DNA of 8,638 nucleotides from Bacillota bacterium (GTDB taxonomy: Bacteria; Bacillota; DTU030; DUMP01), in the NCBI GenBank assembly GCA_012735455.1, contig JAAYHG010000145.1:1-8638 (forward strand), given 5' to 3'. The translations under genes were made by a program, and so were the position numbers. The notes under the pieces are model-generated. The model ran no database searches, was not told the DNA's origin, and worked only from the letters and a program-made list of their open reading frames with translations. How positions within the stretch are numbered: position 1 is the first letter of the stretch; each line of letters starts with the position of its first letter. This document shows positions 1 through 6,279 of the stretch, piece after piece.

Positions 1-36
1 ATTCCCATGTTATAGACGTAACAATTTGGTTTTGTT

Positions 37-63
37 AACGGCCCGTCAAAGTAACGGGCCGTT
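37..63. terminator. Perfect 10-bp inverted repeat, probable terminator of the gene to the left
   Basis: The arms AACGGCCCGT (37-46) and ACGGGCCGTT (54-63) are exact reverse complements around a 7-base loop, a GC-rich stem typical of an intrinsic terminator. The bases after it (CGTATTTCTC) are only moderately T-rich, so termination would be modest. It ends 25 bases before the -24 element of the sigma-54 promoter. It could therefore also be a binding site for the activator, although enhancer sites usually lie farther upstream. Terminator is the simpler reading. Confidence 0.55.
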
Positions 64-88
64 CGTATTTCTCAACTTGTTTGTAAGT

Positions 89-106
89 TTGGCATGAAAG
101 TTGCAA
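89..106 (+). promoter_or_regulatory. Sigma-54 (RpoN/SigL) -24/-12 promoter of the acyl-CoA dehydrogenase operon
   Basis: The sequence reads TTGGCATGAAAGTTGCAA. Against the sigma-54 consensus TTGGCACG-N4-TTGCW the only mismatch is T for C at 95. The invariant GG (91-92) and GC (103-104) are exactly 10 bases apart, the spacing this holoenzyme requires. Transcription would begin near 116, leaving a leader of about 68 bases before the ATG at 184. I found no convincing sigma-A promoter in 64-183: TATAGA at 130 has no -35 at a workable distance. A sigma-54 promoter needs an AAA+ enhancer-binding protein, which is not encoded in this window. Confidence 0.75.
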
Positions 107-144
107 AAGGTATGGGTGCTTCCACTCACTATAGAGATTTTGGT

Positions 145-176
145 GAGGGGAGGAAAAAAGAAAAAAATAGGGGGAG
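145..176 (+). promoter_or_regulatory. Purine-rich leader with two Shine-Dalgarno-like blocks
   Basis: The run is all purine except T168. It contains GAGGGGAGG (145-153), an A-rich tract (154-167) and AGGGGGAG (169-176). The second block lies 7 bases before ATG 184 and is the working ribosome binding site, which fixes the start of the dehydrogenase. The first block has no start codon at a usable distance. It may be a ribosome standby site or chance. Confidence 0.5.
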
Positions 177-183
177 TCAGACG

Positions 184-1329
184 ATGGATTTCAAACTGAG
201 CGAAGAGCTGGAACTCTGGCGCAAAACTGTACGTGAATTCACGGAAAAAGAGGTAGCCCCACGCGATGCCGAAATGGATAGCACCGGTGAGTTTCCTTGG
301 GATATCATCAAGAAGATGGCGGAAAATGGGTTCTTCGGTATTCCATATCCAGAGGAGTACGGTGGAGCTGGTATGGGAGCTCTAGCCGGTGCCATCACCA
401 TTGAAGAGTTGGCCCGGGGTTCTTCCAGCGTTGCCCTTACTCTGGATGCCCACTGGCTTGGGGTTGATCCTATTGTTGCCCATGGAACCCCAGAACAGAA
501 AGCCAAGTATTTGCCTGACTTGGTGAGTGGCGCCAAGCTCGGGGCCTTTGCTTTGACAGAACCGAGCGCAGGTTCCGATGCTGCTGGCATCCTAAGCACT
601 GCAGTCCGTGATGGCGACTTTTGGGTTCTGAATGGAACAAAGGCCTTCATAACCAATGGTGGTGCAGCGGATATTTACCTTATTGCTGTTAAGACCGATA
701 AGACGAAGGGTGCACGTGGAATCACCACTTTTATTGTGGAGAAAGGTATGCCTGGCTTTAGCATCGGCAAGAAAGAGGATAAAATGGGCTGCCGCGGATC
801 TGTAACAACAGAGCTTATCATGGACAACTGCCGTGTTCCGGCTGAGAATATGCTGGGCAAAGAGGGCGAAGGCTTTAAGGTGGCTATGATGACTCTGGAT
901 TTCGGGCGGGCCTGCATTGGGGCCATGGGGGTAGGCTGTGCCACCGCTGCTATGGAAGCTGCCGCCCGCCATGCCAACCAGAGGCACGCTTTCGGAGGGC
1001 CCATCAGTAAGCTCCAAGCCATCCAGTTTAAGATTGCTGATATGACCATGGGTATTGAAGCGGCACGCCTGCTGGCCTACCGAGCTGCTTGGCTGCGCGA
1101 TCAGGGTCAGCGATACTCCAAGGAGGCGGCCATGGCCAAAGTAGTAGGCGCTGAGGTTGCCATGAAGGCCACTAAGGATGCTATTCAGATCCTTGGCGGC
1201 TACGGTTATACCCGTGACTATCCGGTAGAGCGGTACCTGCGCGATGCAAAGCTCCTTGAGATCGGCGAGGGTGCTTCCGAAGTGCTGCGCATGGTGATTG
1301 GTACAAGTACCCTAAGAGATTTTGCATAG
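184..1329 (+). CDS. Acyl-CoA dehydrogenase (FAD-dependent, ETF-linked)
   Basis: Oxidises an acyl-CoA to the trans-2-enoyl-CoA and passes electrons to electron-transfer flavoprotein in the cytoplasm. The protein is 381 aa, the usual size for short-chain family members. The flavin-contacting motif [12 protein letters not shown] lies at 122-133, the [12 protein letters not shown] segment near 270-281, and the [19 protein letters not shown] block at 338-356. The candidate catalytic base is Glu362 in IGEGASEV, the position of the family's EGTSE motif; Ala replaces the usual Thr. ATG 184 is chosen because it has a GGGGGAG site 7 bases upstream and gives the typical N-terminus. The in-frame ATG at 94 lies inside the sigma-54 promoter. 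It is the first gene of the operon, 15 bases ahead of the chosen etfB start. The exact chain length or branching of the substrate cannot be read from the sequence; a butyryl-CoA-type or branched-chain substrate is plausible. Confidence 0.93.
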   Translation: MDFKLSEELELWRKTVREFTEKEVAPRDAEMDSTGEFPWDIIKKMAENGFFGIPYPEEYGGAGMGALAGAITIEELARGSSSVALTLDAHWLGVDPIVAHGTPEQKAKYLPDLVSGAKLGAFALTEPSAGSDAAGILSTAVRDGDFWVLNGTKAFITNGGAADIYLIAVKTDKTKGARGITTFIVEKGMPGFSIGKKEDKMGCRGSVTTELIMDNCRVPAENMLGKEGEGFKVAMMTLDFGRACIGAMGVGCATAAMEAAARHANQRHAFGGPISKLQAIQFKIADMTMGIEAARLLAYRAAWLRDQGQRYSKEAAMAKVVGAEVAMKATKDAIQILGGYGYTRDYPVERYLRDAKLLEIGEGASEVLRMVIGTSTLRDFA

Positions 1330-1344
1330 TGTGAGGTGTCGTTG

Positions 1345-2148
1345 TTGCATATTGTCGTGTGCATAAAGCAGGTGCCAGCAACCTTGGATGTGCGCGTGGA
1401 CCCGGTAACACATAACCTAATCCGCGAAGGTACGGAGAGTACCATAAACTCCTTCGACGCACATGCCCTTGAGGAAGCGCTTAGGCTGTGCGAAAGGTTT
1501 GGTGGCAAGGTAAGTGTGATCAGTATGGGCCCCCCACAGGTCAAAGATGCCTTGCGCAAGGCTTTGGCCATGGGTGCCGACGAGGCGTACCTGCTTTGTG
1601 ATCGAGCATTAGGTGGTGCTGATACCTTAGCCACGGCGTATACCTTGGCCAAAGGGATTAAGCGTCTGTTGCCGCCCTACGATCTAATCCTCTGCGGTCG
1701 CCATGCTGTGGATGCCGATACGGGGCAGGTGGGCCCTATGCTGGCTGAAGAGTTAGGTCTGCCCCAGGTGACCATGGTGAAGAAACTAGAGTGCGACGGC
1801 AAGTCTGCAGTGGCCTGGCGTGAGAGTGCAGAGGGTACAGCAGTGTGGGAAGTACCCCTTCCCGCTGTAATAACTGTGGGAAGTGAGATCAACACTCCTC
1901 GCTACCCCAAACCCATTGGCATTATGCGGGCGGCCAAGAAACCGCTCACTGTTTGGACGGCCCAAGACCTGGATGTGGATGAGGATAAGATCGGGCTCAA
2001 AGGATCCCCGACGCGGGTAGCTCGTCTTTTCTCCCCTGAACGAGTCTCACATGTGGAGATGCTTTCCGGTGATCCGGAGGTTGCAGCCGCAACGTTAGTA
2101 CGAAAACTGAAGGGAAACAAACTCCTTCAGGTTCAGGGGGGCTGTTAG
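1345..2148 (+). CDS. etfB: Electron transfer flavoprotein beta subunit (FixA/EtfB)
   Basis: Small subunit of the EtfAB heterodimer that takes electrons from the acyl-CoA dehydrogenase encoded next to it. About 267 aa, normal for EtfB. It opens with the family hallmark HIVVCIKQVPAT, has a DADTGQVGP nucleotide-binding loop in the middle, and carries the C-terminal EtfB signature region INTPRYPKPIGIMRAAKKP. TTG 1345 is preferred: GAGGTG at 1333-1338 then sits 6 bases upstream, and the product begins MHIVVCIKQVP like most homologues. GTG 1336, which would add three residues, overlaps that Shine-Dalgarno sequence, and TTG 1342 is also possible. Whether this ETF is a plain electron carrier or an electron-bifurcating type cannot be decided by eye. 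The partner gene etfA follows after one base. Confidence 0.93.
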   Translation: MHIVVCIKQVPATLDVRVDPVTHNLIREGTESTINSFDAHALEEALRLCERFGGKVSVISMGPPQVKDALRKALAMGADEAYLLCDRALGGADTLATAYTLAKGIKRLLPPYDLILCGRHAVDADTGQVGPMLAEELGLPQVTMVKKLECDGKSAVAWRESAEGTAVWEVPLPAVITVGSEINTPRYPKPIGIMRAAKKPLTVWTAQDLDVDEDKIGLKGSPTRVARLFSPERVSHVEMLSGDPEVAAATLVRKLKGNKLLQVQGGC

Positions 2149-2149
2149 C

Positions 2150-3133
2150 ATGCAGGATATTTGGGTTGTTGCAGAAACCAATTGCGGTGTCCTGGCGGGA
2201 GGCACTTTGGAACTCTGGGGTAAAGCGCGATCGTTGGCTCAGTCCTGTGATGGTACGGTAACGGCTGTTCTCCTGGGTGCCGATGTGGCGCCCCTAGCCG
2301 CTCAGTTGGCGGCGTATGGAGCTGATACGGTTCTCTTAGCCCAGGACCCTGAGCTGGCCCAGTATCGGACGCTGCCTTATACGGCGGTTCTCACAGAACT
2401 AATCGGGGCACGCAAACCGGCTATTGTCCTTTTGGGAGCCACCAGCCAAGGCCGCGACCTGGCTCCGCGTGTGGCTGGCCGCTTGAGGACAGGGCTTACG
2501 GCTGACTGTTTGGAACTCATCCTAGACAGAGACGGTCTCCTAGTCCAGACCAAGCCCTCTTACGGCGACAACGTCATGGTGGATATCGTTATCCCGGAAC
2601 ACCGCCCACAAATGGCCACTGTTCGCCCTCATGTTTTCCCGCTACCGGAGAAGCAAGAAGGTCGGTCCGCTAAGGTTGAAGAGGTGTCCGTGGAGCTCGA
2701 AGCGTCAGATCTTACCACCCGCGTGCGGGAGATCATTGTGGAAGAGCAGCAGGCGTCCAAGCTAGAAGAGGCGGATGTAATTGTCGCTGGGGGGCGTGGC
2801 ATGGGTTCCCGCGAGAACTTCGCTCTGTTGGAAAAGCTGGCCCATGCCCTGGGAGGAGTAGTTGGAGCTACTCGTCCGCCGGTGGATGAGGGTTGGATTG
2901 ACGCGGCCTATCAGATAGGGCAGAGTGGTAAGACGGTGGCCCCCAAGCTGTTCATAGCCTGCGGTATCTCGGGTGCAGTGCAGCATACCGTGGGCATAGA
3001 AAAGTCCAAAGTGATTGTGGCCATTAACAAAGACGCTAGTGCTCCCATCTTCAATTTTGCAACTTATGGTATTGTTGGCGATGTACGCGATGTGATTCCA
3101 GCTCTACTGCAGGAGCTTGGCGCGAGTGAGTAG
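2150..3133 (+). CDS. etfA: Electron transfer flavoprotein alpha subunit (FixB/EtfA)
   Basis: Large subunit of EtfAB, carrying the FAD domain that shuttles electrons from the dehydrogenase to a membrane or ferredoxin/NAD acceptor. At 327 aa it is full length. The N-terminal domain contains GRDLAPRVAGRLRTGLTADC (101-120) and RPQMATVRPHVF (152-163). The C-terminal FAD domain has RPPVDEGWI (242-250), GQSGKTVAPKLFIACGISGA (257-276), QHTVGIEKSKVIVAINKD (278-295) and APIFNFATYGIVGD (298-311). Two positions depart from the commonest form: YGDN at 138-141, where YGGN is usual, and ATYG at 304-307, where ADYG is usual. The ATG follows CAGGGGGG with 8 bases between, one base after the etfB stop, so the two subunits are probably translationally coupled. 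Confidence 0.95.
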   Translation: MQDIWVVAETNCGVLAGGTLELWGKARSLAQSCDGTVTAVLLGADVAPLAAQLAAYGADTVLLAQDPELAQYRTLPYTAVLTELIGARKPAIVLLGATSQGRDLAPRVAGRLRTGLTADCLELILDRDGLLVQTKPSYGDNVMVDIVIPEHRPQMATVRPHVFPLPEKQEGRSAKVEEVSVELEASDLTTRVREIIVEEQQASKLEEADVIVAGGRGMGSRENFALLEKLAHALGGVVGATRPPVDEGWIDAAYQIGQSGKTVAPKLFIACGISGAVQHTVGIEKSKVIVAINKDASAPIFNFATYGIVGDVRDVIPALLQELGASE

Positions 3134-3135
3134 GC

Positions 3136-3154
3136 AGGGGGTCTTAGGCTCCCT
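3136..3154 (+). other. Small intercistronic hairpin between etfA and the CoA transferase genes
   Basis: AGGGGG (3136-3141) can pair with CTCCCT (3149-3154), a 6-bp stem with one G.U pair and a 7-base loop, in the 54-base gap after the etfA stop. No T-tract follows, so it is unlikely to terminate strongly. It may act in processing or partial attenuation, or may be chance. Confidence 0.25.
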
Positions 3155-3187
3155 TGGATTTGATAGAGATCGAAAGGAGTGCATAAG

Positions 3188-3898
3188 ATGAAGTCCAAGG
3201 AAATTGCAATGGATGAAGCCCTGAGCCACATCAAGGATGGCATGACGCTCATGATAGGTGGATTCATTGGTAACAATGAACCTATCGCCGCCATTGACCG
3301 TCTGATGGAATTGGGCGTTAAAGACCTCACCTTAATTGCAGTGGTAAACGCTTATCCCGGTGGTGGCTTTGGCCTGGGCAAGCTGATCGAGAATCACCAA
3401 GTTAAGAAGTTTATCGGCTCGCATATTGGTACCTGCCCCGCTGCGGTGGAGCAATACAAGAACGGCGAGCTAGAGGTTGAATACTACCCCCAGGGGACCA
3501 TGATCGAAAAAATTCGTGCCGGTGGAGCCGGCCTAGGTGGCATCCTTACCCCCACTGGCGTCGGCACCCTAATGGAGGAAGGGAAACAGAAGATTACCTT
3601 GAACGGTAGGGAGTATCTGCTGGAGACGGCTGTAAGGGCTGATGTTGCAATCATTCGCGGCTACAAGGCGGATACTATGGGCAACATACTCTACCGCGGG
3701 ACGCCAAGTTCCAACCCAATCATGGCGTTGGCAGCCGACTATGTCATTGCCGAGGTGGATTATGTTGTGGAACCAGGTGAGTTAGAGCCCGATCGTATAG
3801 GCACACCTGGGATCCTGGTAGATGCCGTGGTTAAGGGTTACGGAGAAGAGAAAACACGAGAGATCTACCGCCAACTCTGGGCGAAAAAGCTGGCGTAA
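3188..3898 (+). CDS. atoD: CoA transferase subunit A (AtoD/CtfA family, COG1788-type)
   Basis: Alpha subunit of a family I 3-oxoacid/acetate-type CoA transferase, which moves CoA between carboxylic acids and works as a heteromer with the next gene's product. 236 aa. Matching blocks in order: KSKEIAMDEALSHIKDGMTLMIGGF (about 2-26), KDLTLIAV (45-52), GSHIGTCP (77-84), PQGTMIEKIRAGGAGLGG (101-118), LTPTGVGT (120-127), ADVAIIRGYKAD (151-162) and PDRIGTPGILVD (201-212). The glycine-rich loop reads GGFIGNNEP (24-32), where the family normally has GGF-x3-G-x-P; Asn30 replaces the Gly. The symbol is a family label only, because the substrate pair is not readable. ATG 3188 has AGGAG 8 bases upstream; the in-frame GTG at 3179 overlaps that site and is rejected. 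It is the fourth gene of the operon. Confidence 0.9.
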   Translation: MKSKEIAMDEALSHIKDGMTLMIGGFIGNNEPIAAIDRLMELGVKDLTLIAVVNAYPGGGFGLGKLIENHQVKKFIGSHIGTCPAAVEQYKNGELEVEYYPQGTMIEKIRAGGAGLGGILTPTGVGTLMEEGKQKITLNGREYLLETAVRADVAIIRGYKADTMGNILYRGTPSSNPIMALAADYVIAEVDYVVEPGELEPDRIGTPGILVDAVVKGYGEEKTREIYRQLWAKKLA

Positions 3899-3912
3899 AG
3901 GGGGAGACGTTA

Positions 3913-4575
3913 ATGGATGCGCGTGAACTGATAGCTCGTCGAGCGGCACAAGAGTTTAAGGATGGTTTCGTTGTCAACTTAGGTTTCGGCATTCCGGTAC
4001 AGGCCGCCGCTTATATCCCTGAGGGGGTAGAGGTCATACTCCAGGCTGAGAACGGCATCCTCCGTTTTGAGACTGTAACTAAACTGGGTGAAGAAGACCC
4101 GTATACCTCAGACGCAGCCTGCCAGCCTACGCGGGTGTTACCGGGCGGATCTACGTTTGACATTGCCACATCCTTTGCCTTTATCCGGGGCGGCCACGTG
4201 GATGCCACCATCCTTGGTGCCCTGGAGGTAGACCAAGAAGGTAACATTGCCAACTGGGCTCTCCCCATAGCCCCTGGCAAGTATTCACCCGGTATGGGCG
4301 GCGCCATGGACCTTCTGGTAGGGGCAAGGAAGGTTATCTGTACTCTGCAACATACCGACAAGAAGGGTCGTTCCAAGATCCTCAAGAAGTGCACTTTGCC
4401 TCTTTCCGCAGCTAAAGCGGTGGATCTCATTATCACCGAACTGGCGGTTATGGAAGTGACGCCGTCAGGATTGTACCTGAGGGAAGTGGCACCAGGTGTA
4501 ACGGTAGATCAAGTTAAGGCAGTGACAGAGGCAGACCTTGTTGTTGAAGGACCTATACCGGAAATGAAGCTCTAA
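3913..4575 (+). CDS. atoA: CoA transferase subunit B (AtoA/CtfB family, COG2057-type)
   Basis: Beta subunit carrying the catalytic glutamate that forms the enzyme-CoA thioester. 220 aa, the standard length. Glu46 lies in LQAENGIL (43-50) after the VNLGFGIPVQAAAYIPEGVE block. Further family blocks are LPGGSTFD, FAFIRGGHVD, GNIANWALP, GMGGAMDLLVGARKVI, HTDKKGRSKILKKCTLPLS and the tail VDLIITELAVMEVTPSGLYL. The active-site loop normally reads QSENG followed by two aliphatics and Gly/Ala. Here Ala45 replaces the Ser and Arg51 replaces the small residue. The gene starts 14 bases after the alpha subunit stop, with AGGGGGAG 6 bases before the ATG. Physiological role is inferred from context: activation of a fatty acid for the dehydrogenase, or release of the product acid. 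The symbol is a family label. Confidence 0.91.
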   Translation: MDARELIARRAAQEFKDGFVVNLGFGIPVQAAAYIPEGVEVILQAENGILRFETVTKLGEEDPYTSDAACQPTRVLPGGSTFDIATSFAFIRGGHVDATILGALEVDQEGNIANWALPIAPGKYSPGMGGAMDLLVGARKVICTLQHTDKKGRSKILKKCTLPLSAAKAVDLIITELAVMEVTPSGLYLREVAPGVTVDQVKAVTEADLVVEGPIPEMKL

Positions 4576-4588
4576 GGCGGAGTTACTG

Positions 4589-4613
4589 CAAGGGGCGCAC
4601 TACGCGCCTCTTG
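4589..4613 (+). terminator. Hairpin terminator of the acyl-CoA dehydrogenase operon
   Basis: CAAGGGGCGC (4589-4598) pairs with GCGCCTCTTG (4604-4613) over 10 bp with one G.U, around a 5-base loop, 14 bases after the transferase stop. The tail TTTGATC is short in T, so read-through into rsmD is possible. Its position between the catabolic and housekeeping genes fits a terminator. Confidence 0.65.
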
Positions 4614-4637
4614 TTTGATCTCCCCCCTAGAATATGG

Positions 4638-4666
4638 TAGTTTTGGCCGCAGGTATGTGGTACAAT
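4638..4666 (+). promoter_or_regulatory. Extended -10 sigma-A promoter for the rsmD-coaD cluster
   Basis: TACAAT at 4661-4666 is preceded by TGG (4658-4660), giving the extended -10 form TGn-TATAAT with one mismatch to the hexamer. The -35 region (about 4638-4643, TAGTTT) is poor, as is common for extended -10 promoters. Transcription would start near 4673, about 30 bases before the rsmD start. It separates the housekeeping cluster from the sigma-54 operon. Confidence 0.6.
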
Positions 4667-4701
4667 ATGAAAAAGATGGTCGAATACTAGTAAATGGTGT
4701 G

Positions 4702-5274
4702 ATGAATGGCGTGCGGGTCATTGCTGGGACTGAGCGGGGACGAAAATTAACCTGCCCCCGGGGTCAGAGGGTTAGGCCTACGTCTGACCGGGTAAGGGAA
4801 GCTCTCTTTAATATTCTCCAAAGCAAAGTACCAGGAGCCCTGGTGCTGGACCTTTTTGCTGGCACTGGAGCACTGGGGATTGAGGCCTTGAGCAGAGGAG
4901 CGCGACAGGTGGTTTTCGTGGACAACCACCCGGGTAGCCTTGCCACGATACGGGCCAACCTTGACAGCTGCAATCTTTCCGGCCGCGCCTGTGTGGTTAA
5001 AGACGAAGCCGTAAGGTTCTTAAGGCAAAAAGCAGCCGCTCGAGGTCCGTTTGACCTTATCTTCGCCGACCCACCCTATCACTGGGACAGGCTACCGGCC
5101 CTTCTGTCAGAGTTATCCCCTGCCGTACTTGTGCTTTCCGGATACCTGGTTTTGGAGCATGCTCGTGGAGACTCGCCGCCAGAGCGTTATAAGGATTTGG
5201 TCCGGGTGCGGTTCGAGAGCTACGGCGACAGTGAGATCACTTTCTACGGATGGACCCAAAGGGTAAGGAATTAG
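4702..5274 (+). CDS. rsmD: 16S rRNA (guanine966-N2)-methyltransferase RsmD
   Basis: Methylates the exocyclic amine of G966 (E. coli numbering) in 16S rRNA using S-adenosylmethionine. About 190 aa, standard for the family. The N-terminus reads [13 protein letters not shown], followed by [15 protein letters not shown] (25-39). The SAM-binding loop is [20 protein letters not shown] (48-67), and the catalytic DPPY motif lies in FADPPYHWD (121-129). The start is uncertain. ATG 4702 is used here, and GTG 4711 would also give the typical MRVIAG start. Neither has a strong Shine-Dalgarno sequence; GGTG at 4696-4699 is the nearest. A longer frame from 4615 would begin before the promoter's start site and is rejected. 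It lies 46 bases ahead of coaD, the usual Firmicute order (B. subtilis ylbH-ylbI). Confidence 0.92.
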   Translation: MNGVRVIAGTERGRKLTCPRGQRVRPTSDRVREALFNILQSKVPGALVLDLFAGTGALGIEALSRGARQVVFVDNHPGSLATIRANLDSCNLSGRACVVKDEAVRFLRQKAAARGPFDLIFADPPYHWDRLPALLSELSPAVLVLSGYLVLEHARGDSPPERYKDLVRVRFESYGDSEITFYGWTQRVRN

Positions 5275-5320
5275 CGGAATGCGATCCGGCGCAGTTACCA
5301 ATAGTGAAAGGAAGGTCCTA

Positions 5321-5860
5321 ATGCGAATTGCTGTCTACCCAGGCAGTTTTGATCCGGTGACCAACGGTCATCTGGATATCATCTGCCGTGCGTCCAGGGT
5401 TTTTGATCGAGTGATTGTGGCTGTAGGACGCCAGGCAAGCAAGAAACCGCTTTTCTCTACTGAGGAAAGGGTGGCCATGCTCCGGAAAGTCACCGAAGAC
5501 CTTCCCAATGTGGAAGTAGACAGCTTTGACGGGCTCTTGGTTCAATACGTCAAGAGCCGTGGAGCAAATATTGTTGTCCGCGGATTGCGAGCCATATCTG
5601 ACTTTGATTATGAGTTCCAAATGACCTTGACCATCAAGAAGTTAGACGATGAGATTGAAACCCTATTTATGATGACCAGCTCGGAGTACAGCTTTCTCAG
5701 CTCCAGTATTGTAAAAGAAGTGGCTAGTTATGGTGGTTGCATCCGGGACATGGTGCCCGAAGTGGTGGAAAAGAAGCTCTGGGACCGCTATAGGGTTAGC
5801 CAAAACACGTCTCTAGGGGGGAGAAACAATGGACATCTTAGATCAGCTGGACCAGTTTGA
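5321..5860 (+). CDS. coaD: Phosphopantetheine adenylyltransferase (CoA biosynthesis)
   Basis: Transfers AMP from ATP to 4'-phosphopantetheine, giving dephospho-CoA, the penultimate step of CoA synthesis in the cytoplasm. The nucleotidyltransferase fold shows at once: [18 protein letters not shown] (4-21) with the T-x-G-H nucleotide motif (TNGH, 14-17), the [17 protein letters not shown] segment in the middle, and the [13 protein letters not shown] block near the C-terminus. ATG 5321 has AAAGGAAGG 5 bases upstream and gives the canonical N-terminus. A longer frame starting at 5279 adds nothing family-like. At 179 aa it is about 20 residues longer than typical CoaD (around 160). The extra tail runs into the next gene, overlapping it by 32 bases. 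Confidence 0.95.
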   Translation: MRIAVYPGSFDPVTNGHLDIICRASRVFDRVIVAVGRQASKKPLFSTEERVAMLRKVTEDLPNVEVDSFDGLLVQYVKSRGANIVVRGLRAISDFDYEFQMTLTIKKLDDEIETLFMMTSSEYSFLSSSIVKEVASYGGCIRDMVPEVVEKKLWDRYRVSQNTSLGGRNNGHLRSAGPV

Positions 5861-6275
5861 AGAACTGATTGAACGGGCGCCCCGCATCCCGCTCACAGGC
5901 AAGTTGGTTCTCAACGAAGACGAGGTGATAGAACTTATCGAGCAATTCAGAAACACGCTGCCTGAGGAGATACAACAGGCACGATGGTTGCTCAAAGAGC
6001 GGGAGCGCTACTTGAGGGAGGCCGAAGAGGAAGCCAAGAAGATGGCTGAACAGGGCCAGGCTTATGTGAGTAAAATGATAGAGGATCATGAGATAATAAG
6101 GCAGGCCCAGGAAAAGGCTAAGGAAATTACGGCTGAAGCACAAAAAGCAGCCCGGGAGATCCGGGCTGGGGCTAACGAATATGCAGATGGGGTGCTCACG
6201 CGCTTGGACGAGTACCTGACCCATGCTTTAGCCAGCATCCGACAGGGGCGTGAGGCACTGAAGAGTCGGGAGTGA
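5829..6275 (+). CDS. Conserved coiled-coil protein of unknown function (often auto-labelled ATPase)
   Basis: 148 aa, soluble, with no signal peptide or membrane segment. Residues 1-45 form an acidic head ([18 protein letters not shown], then a short [13 protein letters not shown] segment). Residues from about 50 to 125 are strongly helical and rich in E, K, A, Q and R, with heptad-like spacing: [21 protein letters not shown], then [23 protein letters not shown]. The tail is a further amphipathic helix. This pattern resembles the stalk subunits of rotary ATPases (b, E or H type), which explains the ATPase label such proteins receive; there is no Walker motif. I recognise it as a protein found beside coaD and ylbJ in Clostridia, but know of no assigned role. 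The ATG has AGGGGGGAG just upstream, inside the coaD tail, suggesting coupled translation. Confidence 0.85.
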   Translation: MDILDQLDQFEELIERAPRIPLTGKLVLNEDEVIELIEQFRNTLPEEIQQARWLLKERERYLREAEEEAKKMAEQGQAYVSKMIEDHEIIRQAQEKAKEITAEAQKAAREIRAGANEYADGVLTRLDEYLTHALASIRQGREALKSRE

Positions 6276-6279
6276 CCGA

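Noticed and set aside
94..183. N-terminal extension of the acyl-CoA dehydrogenase from ATG 94
   Set aside because: The ATG lies inside the -24/-12 promoter and upstream of the predicted transcript start, has no ribosome site, and adds 30 residues that do not resemble the family. ATG 184 has a strong site.
177..1049. Minus-strand open frames opposite the acyl-CoA dehydrogenase (177-656, 592-1017, 675-1049)
   Set aside because: They are antisense to a clear gene, with low-complexity Ser/Pro/Ala-rich products, no family resemblance and no ribosome sites; they are shadows of codon bias.
1181..1652. Minus-strand frames across the acd-etfB junction
   Set aside because: They overlap two well-supported genes and their products show no recognisable domain.
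4011..4436. Minus-strand frame opposite the CoA transferase beta subunit
   Set aside because: Antisense shadow of a fully supported gene, with no motif.
4667..4690. Seven-codon micro-frame starting right after the -10 hexamer
   Set aside because: Its ATG lies at or before the expected transcript start and lacks a ribosome site, so it is not a credible leader peptide.
4615..4701. Long N-terminal extension of RsmD
   Set aside because: It would begin before the predicted promoter, and RsmD homologues start at the RVIAG segment.
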